From the IMG/VR virus record IMGVR_UViG_3300046536_000305, positions 1-36,875 of that record: a stretch of 36,875 bases of DNA; one strand, written 5' to 3'. The notes under the pieces were generated by a model, which had not been told where the DNA came from, did not search any database, and was given only the letters and a program-made list of their open reading frames with translations. Each line of letters begins with the position of its first letter. The first letter of the stretch is position 1. This DNA comes from a virus. Position numbers and translations under genes: made by a program. Shown piece by piece: positions 13,376 to 20,351 of this stretch.

Positions 13376-13660
13376 TCAGGTGACCTGAAGCAGGAACCAC
13401 TTTCGATTCGTGGCGCCAGTGCTATCGGTGATGACGCATGCGATTTCGTAGGCAACGCCAGTAGTCCCCCCCGATAGCCAGAACACGACTTGTGTTCCTT
13501 CGATGACGCCAGCTTGCGATAGCGTGATGCCGGTCGGAACGGTGATCGTTGCCTGCGTCAGCGTTGCGCCGAGCGCCAGCTCGGCGGCCCACTCGAACGC
13601 ATAGGGAAGGTTCGCTATCGGGTCTTTCGGCGATATACGATTGTTTGGAAGGCCAACCAT
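13376..13660 (-). CDS. Fibre-tail adaptor-like phage protein
   Basis: The start is taken as ATG at 13660 (MVGLPNNRISPKDPIANLPY), with AGGAA upstream; an upstream in-frame extension to 13723 lacks a ribosome-binding site and would overlap the preceding gene. The sequence ANLPYAFEWAAELALGATLT, then TITVPTGITL, and VVFWLSGGTTGVAYEIAC is the Ig-like pattern of phage fibre-tail adaptor proteins, which link fibres to the tail or baseplate. Length (94 residues) fits the family. The gene lies 25 bases downstream of the repeat-rich structural protein. Confidence 0.78.
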   Translation of the reverse strand: MVGLPNNRISPKDPIANLPYAFEWAAELALGATLTQATITVPTGITLSQAGVIEGTQVVFWLSGGTTGVAYEIACVITDSTGATNRKWFLLQVT

Positions 13661-13685
13661 AGTGAGTTCCTGGCCATGCGGCCTG

Positions 13686-15128
13686 TTATCCGACTTTGAA
13701 CACTCGCGTTTCAGGCAGCACAACGTATGTCCGCGTCTCGCCAGCGACCGTAAATAGGCGGTTCTCTGCGGAGACGTGGAAGATCGCCGGATTGACGTCG
13801 GCCGAGGTGATGACGCCGGTAGCGATGCAGACGTTTGGTTGCTGAGTGCTGGCAGCGGCGCCGACTATTGGCGCGAGAATGACTTCGCCAGTTGCAGTGG
13901 ACGTATTGACTTGCTGAACACTCGCTGCGGAGCCCGACACTTGAACAGCGCCGCTGGCCGAACTGGAATTAGCCGCCTGAAGTGATGCCGCCGACCCGGC
14001 TACAGCGACCACGCCCACAGCCAGCGAGGCATTCTTGCTCTGCGTCGAAGCGCCGGCACCCGAGACAGCGACGCCTACCGATGCCGCAGAAACGTTCGGT
14101 GCTTGAGTGCTCGCGGCACTCCCTTGAACGATGTTGCCGATCGCGCCCGAAGCGCTCGATATATTCGGCGCCTGGATGCTTGATGCTGCGCCGGTGACTG
14201 CAACCGAGCCGGAGGCAGCCGATACATTCAGCGACTGCGTTGACGAGATCGAACCGGAGATCCGGACAGCGCCGACCGCGCTGGCAGTGCTAGGCGCCTG
14301 ATTCGACGCCGCGGCACCACCTACAATGACCGCGCCGACAGCAACGCTGGTGTTCGCCGCTTGGGCCGAAGCCGCCGCGCCAGATATGCGGACAGAGCCA
14401 GAGGCAGACGAAGCGTTGGCGGCTTGCGCACTTGCCGACGATCCCGAAACTGAGATTGCGCCGGCAGCAGACGAGACGTTGGGCGCTTGTGTCGATGCGC
14501 CCGAGCCAGTAACCGGACTGGAGCTTGTGAGATACTTGGCCGTCTGCAACGTGATGTTGCAGAAATTCCCGGCGCCAGCATTGACTGTCGTCAGCGTGAC
14601 CGCAAGAGTGAGCGTTTGGCTCGCACTGTTCGCGCTATACGTCAGGGTCGTGAGGTAGTCGGCAGATGCGCCAGCCGCAACGCCAGCGGGCGTGTGCGTA
14701 ACCGCAGGAGCGCTGCCATCCGACAGTGTGGCTACCAGCTTCGCTGCGGCAGTATTCGCCCCAGTGTCACCGCCGTACATCCCCCACGCAATGACAACTG
14801 TGCGTGTCGTGGTATCGGCGGGAACGGTGAACTGGAACCCGTTGCCGACAACTGCTGAACCTGACGCCGGAGCAAAGATGCCATCCCCGCTAGTGGCGCT
14901 GGCAGTCGGCGTGCCATCTGTCCACGTAACGCTCCGTGCATCGGGTCCGTAGCCGCCAAGCGTAACGCCGGAACCGACAGCGGTAGGCAGGGAGATGGTT
15001 GAGCCGCCACCACTCCTACGGTTCGGGCTCGTCGCGCTTTGCGGGAACTGAATCCAGTCAGTCTGTGCGGGCGAGCTCAGGTTGACGGCGGATGAATTTA
15101 CAGCAGTGGAGCCGGATAGGCTTCCCAT
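13686..15128 (-). CDS. Repeat-rich phage structural (tail/fibre-associated) protein
   Basis: A 480-residue protein in three parts. Residues 1-200 form a beta-rich, Gly/Ser/Thr-rich domain (around FQFTVPADTTTRTVVIAWGM) that may be an Ig- or carbohydrate-binding-like module. Residues 208-442 are eleven tandem ~21-residue units with a G-x-A-S-x-Q-A-x-N-x-S-x-A-x-G-x-V-x-V-x pattern. The C-terminal ~35 residues (HVSAENRLFTVAGETR, VVLPETRVFKV) resemble the E-x-R-x-x-x-V tails seen in phage proteins encoded just before fibre-tail adaptors. The repeats likely form a beta-solenoid or extended stalk. It lies between a small tail protein and the adaptor, so a fibre or decoration role is inferred. The start has only a weak GGGGG-type site. 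Confidence 0.75.
   Translation of the reverse strand: MGSLSGSTAVNSSAVNLSSPAQTDWIQFPQSATSPNRRSGGGSTISLPTAVGSGVTLGGYGPDARSVTWTDGTPTASATSGDGIFAPASGSAVVGNGFQFTVPADTTTRTVVIAWGMYGGDTGANTAAAKLVATLSDGSAPAVTHTPAGVAAGASADYLTTLTYSANSASQTLTLAVTLTTVNAGAGNFCNITLQTAKYLTSSSPVTGSGASTQAPNVSSAAGAISVSGSSASAQAANASSASGSVRISGAAASAQAANTSVAVGAVIVGGAAASNQAPSTASAVGAVRISGSISSTQSLNVSAASGSVAVTGAASSIQAPNISSASGAIGNIVQGSAASTQAPNVSAASVGVAVSGAGASTQSKNASLAVGVVAVAGSAASLQAANSSSASGAVQVSGSAASVQQVNTSTATGEVILAPIVGAAASTQQPNVCIATGVITSADVNPAIFHVSAENRLFTVAGETRTYVVLPETRVFKVG
13803..14507 (-). repeat. Eleven-copy ~63-bp coding tandem repeat
   Basis: Residues 208-442 of the encoded protein split into eleven units of mostly 21 residues; two have a two- or three-residue insertion (GNIVQ, ILAPIV). 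Units are divergent at the DNA level, so the array is old rather than freshly amplified. Conserved positions are G1, A4, S5, Q7, N10, S12, A14, G16 and V18. Confidence 0.88.
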
Positions 15129-15148
15129 GCGAGCCCCCGGTTACTTGA

Positions 15149-15568
15149 TCAGTTGCCGTTGGTCAGCGTGAAGCTGGAGATCGAAACTGTTTGGCCGGTA
15201 GCGATCGACGCTGAGCCGGTGAAATTCAGGTCGGCCCCCGATGTGCCAGCAGTGCCATCGATAACCGCAGTGCCGCCCGAAGTGGTGATGCGGAACCACG
15301 TCGCGACAGTGCCCGTGGATGCACCGGCCGAACCAACGCCGCTAGTGATTGCGTTCAAGGTGAGAATGCCGCCCGATGCAGCAGGCGCGAACGTCGCGTT
15401 GCCGGTGATACCAGTGGTCAGGGCTGTCTGCGATGTGATGGCAGTATCTGGCGATGCAGGCTGAGTGCCGTTATAGAAAGTGATGATGCAGGAAGCGCCC
15501 ACTGCTGATGTGATGGCGTTCTCCATCGCGTTCTTCAGAGTGGTGCTGAACTTCAGATTCGTTGCCAT
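15149..15568 (-). CDS. Small phage structural protein (139 aa, Ser/Thr/Gly-rich)
   Basis: MATNLKFSTTLKNAMENAIT begins with an amphipathic helix, followed by a beta-rich Ala/Gly/Thr body (CIITFYNGTQPASPDT, TVATWFRITTSGGTAVID, VSISSFTLTNGN). Such proteins occur beside fibre genes in phages of this host group and are usually annotated as hypothetical structural proteins. The ATG has AAGGAA eight bases upstream, and an intrinsic terminator lies immediately before that. Confidence 0.72.
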   Translation of the reverse strand: MATNLKFSTTLKNAMENAITSAVGASCIITFYNGTQPASPDTAITSQTALTTGITGNATFAPAASGGILTLNAITSGVGSAGASTGTVATWFRITTSGGTAVIDGTAGTSGADLNFTGSASIATGQTVSISSFTLTNGN

Positions 15569-15585
15569 GGATTTCCTTCAGGCGT

Positions 15586-15606
15586 AAAAAAAGCCGCTCA
15601 GCGGCT
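15586..15606 (-). terminator. Intrinsic terminator (minus strand)
   Basis: On the minus strand AAGCCGC-tga-GCGGCTT is followed by T7. It separates the endolysin gene from the 15149-15568 gene and lies 18 bases before its ATG. Confidence 0.82.
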
Positions 15607-15649
15607 TATTCGTGTGGCAGATATTCTGCAAATATTCGTGTGGCAGATA
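15607..15649. repeat. 17-bp direct repeat pair
   Basis: TATTCGTGTGGCAGATA occurs at 15607-15623 and again at 15633-15649, a period of 26 bases, between the endolysin stop and the terminator. It may be a protein-binding pair or a duplication scar, and nothing else in the region explains it. Confidence 0.75.
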
Positions 15650-15659
15650 AATCGCGCGT

Positions 15660-16106
15660 CTAGACGTCGAGCATCCCGAGGTTATGGGCCTTGATGATCG
15701 ACACGATTTTTTGCGCGTACAGCGGATCGGTGGCGTAACCGGCAGCGGCCACAGCCTGAGCGAACAGGGCGCCAGTCGTGTAGGCGAACGCGGGCTGATA
15801 CCGCTTATTCGTCAACAGGAACTGCGCGTGATCAGTGATCGAGCCAAGCCAATCGTCATAGGCTCGGAACTTGGCGGTGATCGAGATCGTTTTGCCACCG
15901 ACCACCTCGTGTGTGATCTGCGTCGTAACCGGGCCTTTCCACGATGGGTCGGCCTTGATGCCGAACAGATTCATGCCTGGTGCATGTGCGCCCCACGCCG
16001 ACTCCAGAGCACCTTGGGCCGTCGTGAATGACGCCGGGATTTTCGTCGTCTTGGCGGAGACCTTGGCCGCTGGAGAAACGGCTTTGATGAAGTCGTCGGG
16101 GGTCAC
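15660..16106 (-). CDS. Endolysin, glucosaminidase (FlgJ-like) family
   Basis: A 148-residue single-domain enzyme. SFTTAQGALESAWG (catalytic Glu about residue 35), MNLFGIKADPSW, and the later FRAYDDWLGSITDHAQFL, then RYQPAFAY, then AGYATDPLYAQKIV are the hallmarks of the glucosaminidase family (PF01832-like), which cuts the N-acetylglucosaminyl linkage of peptidoglycan. It starts at GTG with AGGAG upstream. No signal peptide is present, so it needs the holin encoded immediately upstream to reach the wall. Confidence 0.92.
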   Translation of the reverse strand: MTPDDFIKAVSPAAKVSAKTTKIPASFTTAQGALESAWGAHAPGMNLFGIKADPSWKGPVTTQITHEVVGGKTISITAKFRAYDDWLGSITDHAQFLLTNKRYQPAFAYTTGALFAQAVAAAGYATDPLYAQKIVSIIKAHNLGMLDV

Positions 16107-16109
16107 GTC

Positions 16110-16328
16110 TCACTCCTTTCTATGCTTCCTGTGGCGCGGCCAGAACTTGTCTCGGATCAGCGCGAAGGTCTGTAACACCGTGTAGATCAATGTGGCCGCC
16201 ATCACCCAGTCTGAGATCTGGAACCCCAGCCAATGCATGCTCGCCACCGATACCGGGGGAAGTGATTTCACTGCGCTTGCAACGAGGTCGCTGCGTGCGA
16301 GGTCTGCGGCTTGATCGCCGATAGCCAT
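16110..16328 (-). CDS. Holin-like membrane protein
   Basis: A 72-residue protein with one strong transmembrane stretch (DWVMAATLIYTVLQTFALI, about 40-58) and a weaker one before it (VSVASMHWLGF). The tail is strongly basic (RDKFWPRHRKHRKE). Size, charge pattern and position directly upstream of the endolysin, three bases from its start, fit a phage holin that permeabilises the inner membrane at lysis. The ribosome-binding site is weak, which would suit delayed expression. Confidence 0.82.
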   Translation of the reverse strand: MAIGDQAADLARSDLVASAVKSLPPVSVASMHWLGFQISDWVMAATLIYTVLQTFALIRDKFWPRHRKHRKE

Positions 16329-16353
16329 AGGTAAAGCCCCGGGGTAGAAATGG

Positions 16354-16376
16354 AAAAAGCCGCTCGAGGGCGGCTT
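16354..16376 (-). terminator. Intrinsic terminator (minus strand) upstream of holin
   Basis: On the minus strand AGCCGC-cctcga-GCGGCT is followed by TTTTT. It would stop leftward transcripts coming from the moron island before they reach the lysis genes. Confidence 0.75.
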
Positions 16377-16399
16377 GGATGGTCAATTTGTAACAACTC

Positions 16400-16428
16400 T
16401 TGTTGTGTATCTCAAGCTGAGATACTGT
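16400..16428 (+). promoter_or_regulatory. Promoter and palindromic operator of the higBA operon
   Basis: TTGTTG (16400-16405) and TACTGT (16423-16428) are separated by 17 bases. The spacer and -10 box hold a perfect 8+8 inverted repeat GTATCTCA-agc-TGAGATAC at 16407-16425, a natural antitoxin operator. A second shorter palindrome AACAA-ctc-TTGTT (16392-16404) covers the -35 box. Transcription would start near 16435, the toxin ATG. Confidence 0.75.
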
Positions 16429-16434
16429 TCGTGC

Positions 16435-16716
16435 ATGCGAGTCATATCCAACAAAGCCCTGATCGAGTTCGCCGCCAAACACCCGGATGCGGGCGTGCCG
16501 CTCCAGATCTGGCGTAAGACGATTGAGGCGGGAACGTTCGCAAGTTTCGCGGACCTGAAGCGGGCGTTCAATGCCGCCGACAAGGTCGGAGCGTTCTACG
16601 TGTTTGATATTGGCGGCAACAAATTCAGGCTGGTTGCAGCCGTGCACTTCAACGTGCAGAAGCTATATGTGCGACATGTTTTCACGCACAAGGAGTACGA
16701 CAAATGGAAGCCTTGA
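16435..16716 (+). CDS. higB: Type II toxin HigB (RelE-superfamily mRNA interferase)
   Basis: The start is ATG at 16435 (MRVISNKALIEFAAKHPDAG), immediately after the predicted promoter; an upstream in-frame extension would contain the operator. The 93 residues match the HigB family: LIEFAAKHPDA, PLQIWRKTIEAG..., FDIGGNKFRLVAAVHF, VRHVFTHKEYDKW. HigB toxins cleave mRNA on the ribosome. No Shine-Dalgarno sequence is visible, so the message is probably leaderless or poorly translated. The gene overlaps the antitoxin gene by 13 bases in the toxin-first order typical of higBA. In a phage it may stabilise the lysogen or block competing phages. Confidence 0.9.
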   Translation: MRVISNKALIEFAAKHPDAGVPLQIWRKTIEAGTFASFADLKRAFNAADKVGAFYVFDIGGNKFRLVAAVHFNVQKLYVRHVFTHKEYDKWKP

Positions 16717-17138
16717 AATTTTCGCGAGACGACATTGAAGAGTTGGCCACCCATTTCGAGGCCATCTCACAGAAGGTGCCGCTGCATCCGATCAATTCGG
16801 ATCTTGAATATGACTTTGCCGTGCGCGCACTGAACGCGCTTCTTGATGCCGGCGCTGCCGACGAAGGCCATCGCTTGGCACCCCTAGCTGATACGCTCGG
16901 CGACTTTATCGGCGAATACGATGCCTCACACCATCAGCTACCAGAGGCGTCGCCGGCTGATGTTCTGAAGCAACTGATGCTGGAGAACGATGTGCGCCAG
17001 TCCGATCTGCCGGAGATAGGTAGCCAAGGAGTGGTGTCAGAGATTCTGAGCGGTAAGCGCGAACTCAACACGCGCCAGATTTCCGGATTGTCGCGACGGT
17101 TCCACGTGAGCCCAGCCGTATTCTTCCAAACCGCCTGA
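16704..17138 (+). CDS. higA: HigA-type antitoxin with C-terminal HTH
   Basis: The 144-residue protein starts within the toxin gene (MEALKFSRDDIEELATHFEA). Its N-terminal half is the HigA toxin-neutralising part (HPINSDLEYDFAVRALNALLD, RLAPLADTLGDFIGEYD). The C-terminal ~60 residues form an XRE-like helix-turn-helix (ADVLKQLMLENDVRQSDLPEIG, VVSEILSGKRELN, ISGLSRRFHVSPAVFF). It should bind HigB and repress the palindromic operator upstream of higB. An intrinsic terminator follows 20 bases after the stop. Confidence 0.9.
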   Translation: MEALKFSRDDIEELATHFEAISQKVPLHPINSDLEYDFAVRALNALLDAGAADEGHRLAPLADTLGDFIGEYDASHHQLPEASPADVLKQLMLENDVRQSDLPEIGSQGVVSEILSGKRELNTRQISGLSRRFHVSPAVFFQTA

Positions 17139-17158
17139 TTTACTTTCTTTCATCAACG

Positions 17159-17188
17159 GCCGCCCTGCGAAAGCTCGGCGGCTTTTTT
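17159..17188 (+). terminator. Intrinsic terminator of higBA (plus strand)
   Basis: GCCGCC (17159-17164) pairs with GGCGGC (17177-17182) around a 12-base loop, followed by six T. It closes the toxin-antitoxin operon. Confidence 0.85.
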
Positions 17189-17204
17189 GCGTCTGATTTA
17201 TTGC

Positions 17205-17233
17205 TTGACGTTAGACCCCAATGGGGCTAATAT
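17205..17233 (+). promoter_or_regulatory. Strong sigma-70-type promoter with palindromic operator
   Basis: TTGACG (17205-17210) and TAATAT (17228-17233) are spaced by 17 bases. The spacer and -10 contain the near-perfect inverted repeat TTAGaCCCC-aat-GGGGcTAA (17211-17230), so a repressor bound here would block polymerase directly. A strong AGGAAG ribosome-binding site with ATG at 17287 follows. The small regulator encoded next is the obvious candidate to bind it; this is inference. Confidence 0.8.
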
Positions 17234-17335
17234 TTTCAATACAGGGAGGCCTTTCCGGCAACCCGCCATCTCCGAAAGGAAGAATCATGAAATACTCTTT
17301 TCGTGCCGCCGCGCGCACAATTGGACGAACCCTTC

Positions 17336-17632
17336 ATGCTCTACAAGGCTCTCACGACCGACGACTTGGCGCGCCTTCAGAAGGGGCTCGGATTCACGGG
17401 TGCCCAGATGGCAAAGCTGCTGGGCGTATCCAGCGACAAACAGTACAGGAAGTACACGGGCGGGAAGAATCCGCGTGTGGTGAGCATGCACATGCTGTTC
17501 TGGGCCATGGCTCATCGCGTGCTCAAGCAGAAAGACATCGAGACCGTGTACGACGCGATGCGAGAGGCCGGAGCGGTGCTAGACCCCAACGCCGATCCTG
17601 CCCCGGAGCAGGATGGAGAGCCGCAGCCATAG
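17336..17632 (+). CDS. Small HTH-type transcriptional regulator
   Basis: The start used is ATG at 17336 (MLYKALTTDDLARLQKGLGF); a GTG at 17303 would add 11 residues. The sequence FTGAQMAKLLGVSSDKQYRKYTGG is a helix-turn-helix of the small XRE-like regulators found in phages and mobile elements of this host group. The next part (RVVSMHMLFWAMAHRVLKQ) is helical and the C-terminal ~30 residues are disordered and acidic (DPNADPAPEQDGEPQ). It lies just downstream of a palindrome-covered promoter and ends two bases before the ATG at 17635 used for the outer-membrane protein. Its DNA segment appears inserted between the two halves of that protein's signal-peptide code. Confidence 0.75.
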   Translation: MLYKALTTDDLARLQKGLGFTGAQMAKLLGVSSDKQYRKYTGGKNPRVVSMHMLFWAMAHRVLKQKDIETVYDAMREAGAVLDPNADPAPEQDGEPQP

Positions 17633-17634
17633 CC

Positions 17635-18342
17635 ATGACACTCGGCTGCGCTGCCGCTGGCGCGCACGCTGAATCGTTTTTCCATGCTGAAGCCGGCCTT
17701 GGCGCCACGAACTTTACGGCGATGGGTGATGGAATGTACTTCCAGGAGGGTTTCTCCCACCACCTGAAGCTCCGCGTCCCTGCTGGCCGAATCGGCGTTG
17801 GATTGACCGCGCTCCCATACACCCGCGGGTCGTGGCTACCTGGCATCGATCTGAGTCTTGCATACATGTATTTCGGCACCGCCAAGATCCAAGGCGATGC
17901 CGTGCCGGACGCCACCGATTATTCAGATGGCATAGGCGGCTACAACCCCAAGACGCACGCTTGCAATGGCGAATGCGGCCCGATGCGCTACTTCGACACT
18001 GGCGGCTCGCTTCAGGCGATCGCGCTGACCATCGAGCCATACTATGAAGTCGGCAACTGGCGATTCAGCGTCGAGGGCGGCCCGGCAATCTTCAAGGGCA
18101 CATGGACGTCAACCATGACCGTCATGTCGGCCACAAGCCCTTGGGGGCCGCGTGGCTCTGTGGAAACGCTGGCGCATGATCCCAAGCCGCAGCTCACATG
18201 GGTGGCTGGCGCATCAGTTGCCTACAAGAAGGTGACTGTGCGCTACACCTACATCAGCACGCCGTCGAAGAACGTCAGCAATAGCAATGTTCCGCTTGGG
18301 TTCAGGGCGGCGCACATGGTGACGCTGGGGTACAGATGGTAG
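17635..18342 (+). CDS. Outer-membrane beta-barrel protein (Lom-like conversion protein), signal sequence interrupted
   Basis: From 17635 the product begins MTLGCAAAGAHA and then ESFFHAEAGLGATNF, i.e. the C-terminal end of a Sec signal (AHA cleavage) without its positive n-region. The rest has alternating hydrophobic strands (HHLKLRVPAGRIGVGLTALP, IDLSLAYMYFG, ALTIEPYYEVGNWRFSVEGG, KKVTVRYTYIST) and ends in HMVTLGYRW, a terminal aromatic as used for outer-membrane barrel assembly. The same frame is open back to an ATG at 17287 with a good ribosome-binding site (MKYSFRAAA...). Joining that n-region to IAMTLGCAAAGAHA would give a normal signal peptide. Expression as drawn is uncertain. Phage barrels of this kind alter the lysogen surface. 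Confidence 0.72.
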   Translation: MTLGCAAAGAHAESFFHAEAGLGATNFTAMGDGMYFQEGFSHHLKLRVPAGRIGVGLTALPYTRGSWLPGIDLSLAYMYFGTAKIQGDAVPDATDYSDGIGGYNPKTHACNGECGPMRYFDTGGSLQAIALTIEPYYEVGNWRFSVEGGPAIFKGTWTSTMTVMSATSPWGPRGSVETLAHDPKPQLTWVAGASVAYKKVTVRYTYISTPSKNVSNSNVPLGFRAAHMVTLGYRW

Positions 18343-18478
18343 AACTTTGTAAATTCAGCCAATGAGCGCACCCAAGTTAGGATGGGCGCATCGTATATGC
18401 AGCCCGAGCAACTGACTTTGAACATTCCCGATCGCAGCCCCAACAGTCGACAAGATGATCTGATGTCTTTTGCTCAGA

Positions 18479-20245
18479 TCACTGTGCTGTGTCGAACCAC
18501 GATTTCGGAACGACCACGGCGTCGCCGGATGGGTTCATTGGCTTTGGAATGTCACGCACCGAGATATTCGAATAGCGGTTGAACGCAGTGTTGAAAGTCT
18601 CTGCGTCGACCTTGTCGCGGAATTGCTCCCAGAAGTGCCATTGCGGGACGGCGGTCGTGTAGGCAATCGACTTGAATCCGAGCCCGTTCTGCACCGACGC
18701 AGGGAAAAACTGCTTCACCAGATACCCGGTTTTCGGATCCACTGCGTCACGCATCTGCGCCATGACGGGCGTGTCTTCACGGTTGAAGATCGGCCACGCC
18801 TGCTGCAACGGGTTGAACCGGCCAATGACTAGCGCCACGGTCACGAGTGACGCGGCAAGCAGCGGCACGGCCGGGTCGATCTTCGTGTGGCGCGCGACCA
18901 GATAGGCGGAAACGGCGAACGGGATGATCAGCAGGTCGATCAGGTTCGGCCAGAACGGGACTTCGGAGCGGGCCTTTGTCAGCATCCATCCGATCACTAC
19001 CAGTGAAACGAAAGCCACGATGCGCGCAGGCTTTACGGAATAGCCAAGGCGTGTCACCACATGCACGACGAAGAAAAGCAGCAGCAAGCCCTGTGCGTAC
19101 TGCATCCGGCTTGGGTGGACGTTATCCCACAGCAAGAGTCGGCCGACGCTCGAGGGAATCGGCAGCAGTTCCCACGCCAGCATCATTGCGAGCGCGACGC
19201 CGAGAATGAGCGAGCGACGCAAAAACACACGGTCTTTCACCGCGGCCGGCAGGTTGCGATAGTTCGCGAAGCATATGGCCAGCAGGACGAAGAACACGCC
19301 GAACGTGGCGGATTCGCAGATGTTCGAATTCGGCACCAGCTCATGAAAATGCCCATCGAACATCGAGAAGGGGAACAGTTGCGAGATAGCCTGACGCAAA
19401 CCGATGCCGGCGCCCGAGAAGGCGCGGCCACCCGGATACAGCGTCTTCATCGTGGCGAGCAGATAGTCCTTCAGGTAGAGCGCGGTGGTCGCAGATGCTG
19501 CGCCGGCCGCGATCACGAGCCCGGCGAACGGCGCGGGCCGCATCCACTCCTTGCCGTACACGATGACAAAGACCGCGCCGACGAAGGCTAGTGACACGAT
19601 GTACGGGGGATAGAACATCTCGATCATCATGCCGGTGAGCAGCCAGTAGAACAGCAGCAGGCGGCCCCACTTCGGAATGCGGTGCACGAATAGAACGGCC
19701 ATCGCCGCGCCATAGAGTGCGAACAGCACGCCCTTGTCGGTCCACCAGAACTGCGAGTAGGCGGTAAAGTACGAGCAGAAAGCCAGCAGGACGGACGCCG
19801 CTCGCCCGGCACCGATCACCCGGAACAGGTACGTGTACCCGAGGATGAACAGGGCAAACGTAGCGAAGTAGTGAAAGGAGAACGCGTAGGCCGGGTTGAC
19901 GAAGCGATACAGCATCATCGTCGGTTTGAAGAACCAGCCCCAGTCGTTGATCGGAACTGCGAATGCGATACGCATATCATCGCTATAGGGCGACGTCTTG
20001 TTATAACGCTCAAAGTGATTGTTTACCGATCCCGCAGTCAACGATGTGATAACCGCCCACTCATCCGACCGGATCGGTCTGGGCTCGCCAGCCACGATTC
20101 CGGTGTCCTTTGCGTGGAGCACCTGTAGCACAAGTCCGTATGACGAAGGTGACCACGTTTGGGAGATATACACGACTCCCAGGAGCGCAATGGCGATTGG
20201 GAGCAACCATCGAAAACTGAGCAGGCGTTTGGTGCAGTTGGTCAT
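18479..20245 (-). CDS. Multi-pass membrane glycosyltransferase (GT-C/Gtr-like), probable surface-sugar modification
   Basis: A 588-residue integral membrane protein with about ten or more hydrophobic segments (e.g. WLLPIAIALLGVVYI near the N-terminus, FHYFATFALFILGYTYLF, LLLFFVVHVVTRLGY) and a soluble C-terminal domain of ~100 residues. The motif EPRPIRSDEWAV at residues 54-65 is typical of phage and bacterial GT-C-like membrane enzymes, where acidic residues in the first periplasmic loop are catalytic. Such proteins add sugars to O-antigen and change phage adsorption (seroconversion). No GtrA flippase or GtrB bactoprenol transferase is seen nearby, so it would rely on host partners or act differently. 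It is encoded convergently to the barrel protein. The assignment rests on topology and the SDEW motif. Confidence 0.72.
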   Translation of the reverse strand: MTNCTKRLLSFRWLLPIAIALLGVVYISQTWSPSSYGLVLQVLHAKDTGIVAGEPRPIRSDEWAVITSLTAGSVNNHFERYNKTSPYSDDMRIAFAVPINDWGWFFKPTMMLYRFVNPAYAFSFHYFATFALFILGYTYLFRVIGAGRAASVLLAFCSYFTAYSQFWWTDKGVLFALYGAAMAVLFVHRIPKWGRLLLFYWLLTGMMIEMFYPPYIVSLAFVGAVFVIVYGKEWMRPAPFAGLVIAAGAASATTALYLKDYLLATMKTLYPGGRAFSGAGIGLRQAISQLFPFSMFDGHFHELVPNSNICESATFGVFFVLLAICFANYRNLPAAVKDRVFLRRSLILGVALAMMLAWELLPIPSSVGRLLLWDNVHPSRMQYAQGLLLLFFVVHVVTRLGYSVKPARIVAFVSLVVIGWMLTKARSEVPFWPNLIDLLIIPFAVSAYLVARHTKIDPAVPLLAASLVTVALVIGRFNPLQQAWPIFNREDTPVMAQMRDAVDPKTGYLVKQFFPASVQNGLGFKSIAYTTAVPQWHFWEQFRDKVDAETFNTAFNRYSNISVRDIPKPMNPSGDAVVVPKSWFDTAQ

Positions 20246-20351
20246 TGTCGATCGGCTCTCAGACTACTATTATGGGTTTTCTGCTGAAGAAGCCGGATTT
20301 TACCGCAGTCAAGAATTTATCTGCGAATCGAATAACCAACCACGACGAGTC

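Noticed and set aside
13803-14507. CRISPR-like or DNA-level repeat array
   Set aside because: The periodicity is at protein level, units are contiguous without spacers and DNA copies are diverged.
17635-17680. Lipobox in the outer-membrane protein (TLGC)
   Set aside because: The position before Leu-Gly-Cys is Thr-Leu rather than the Leu-x-Gly order, and an AHA signal-peptidase I site follows; a soluble signal peptide fits better.
18470-20128. Plus-strand frames opposite the membrane glycosyltransferase
   Set aside because: They are shadows of a long gene with clear transmembrane pattern; none has a ribosome-binding site or protein-like composition.
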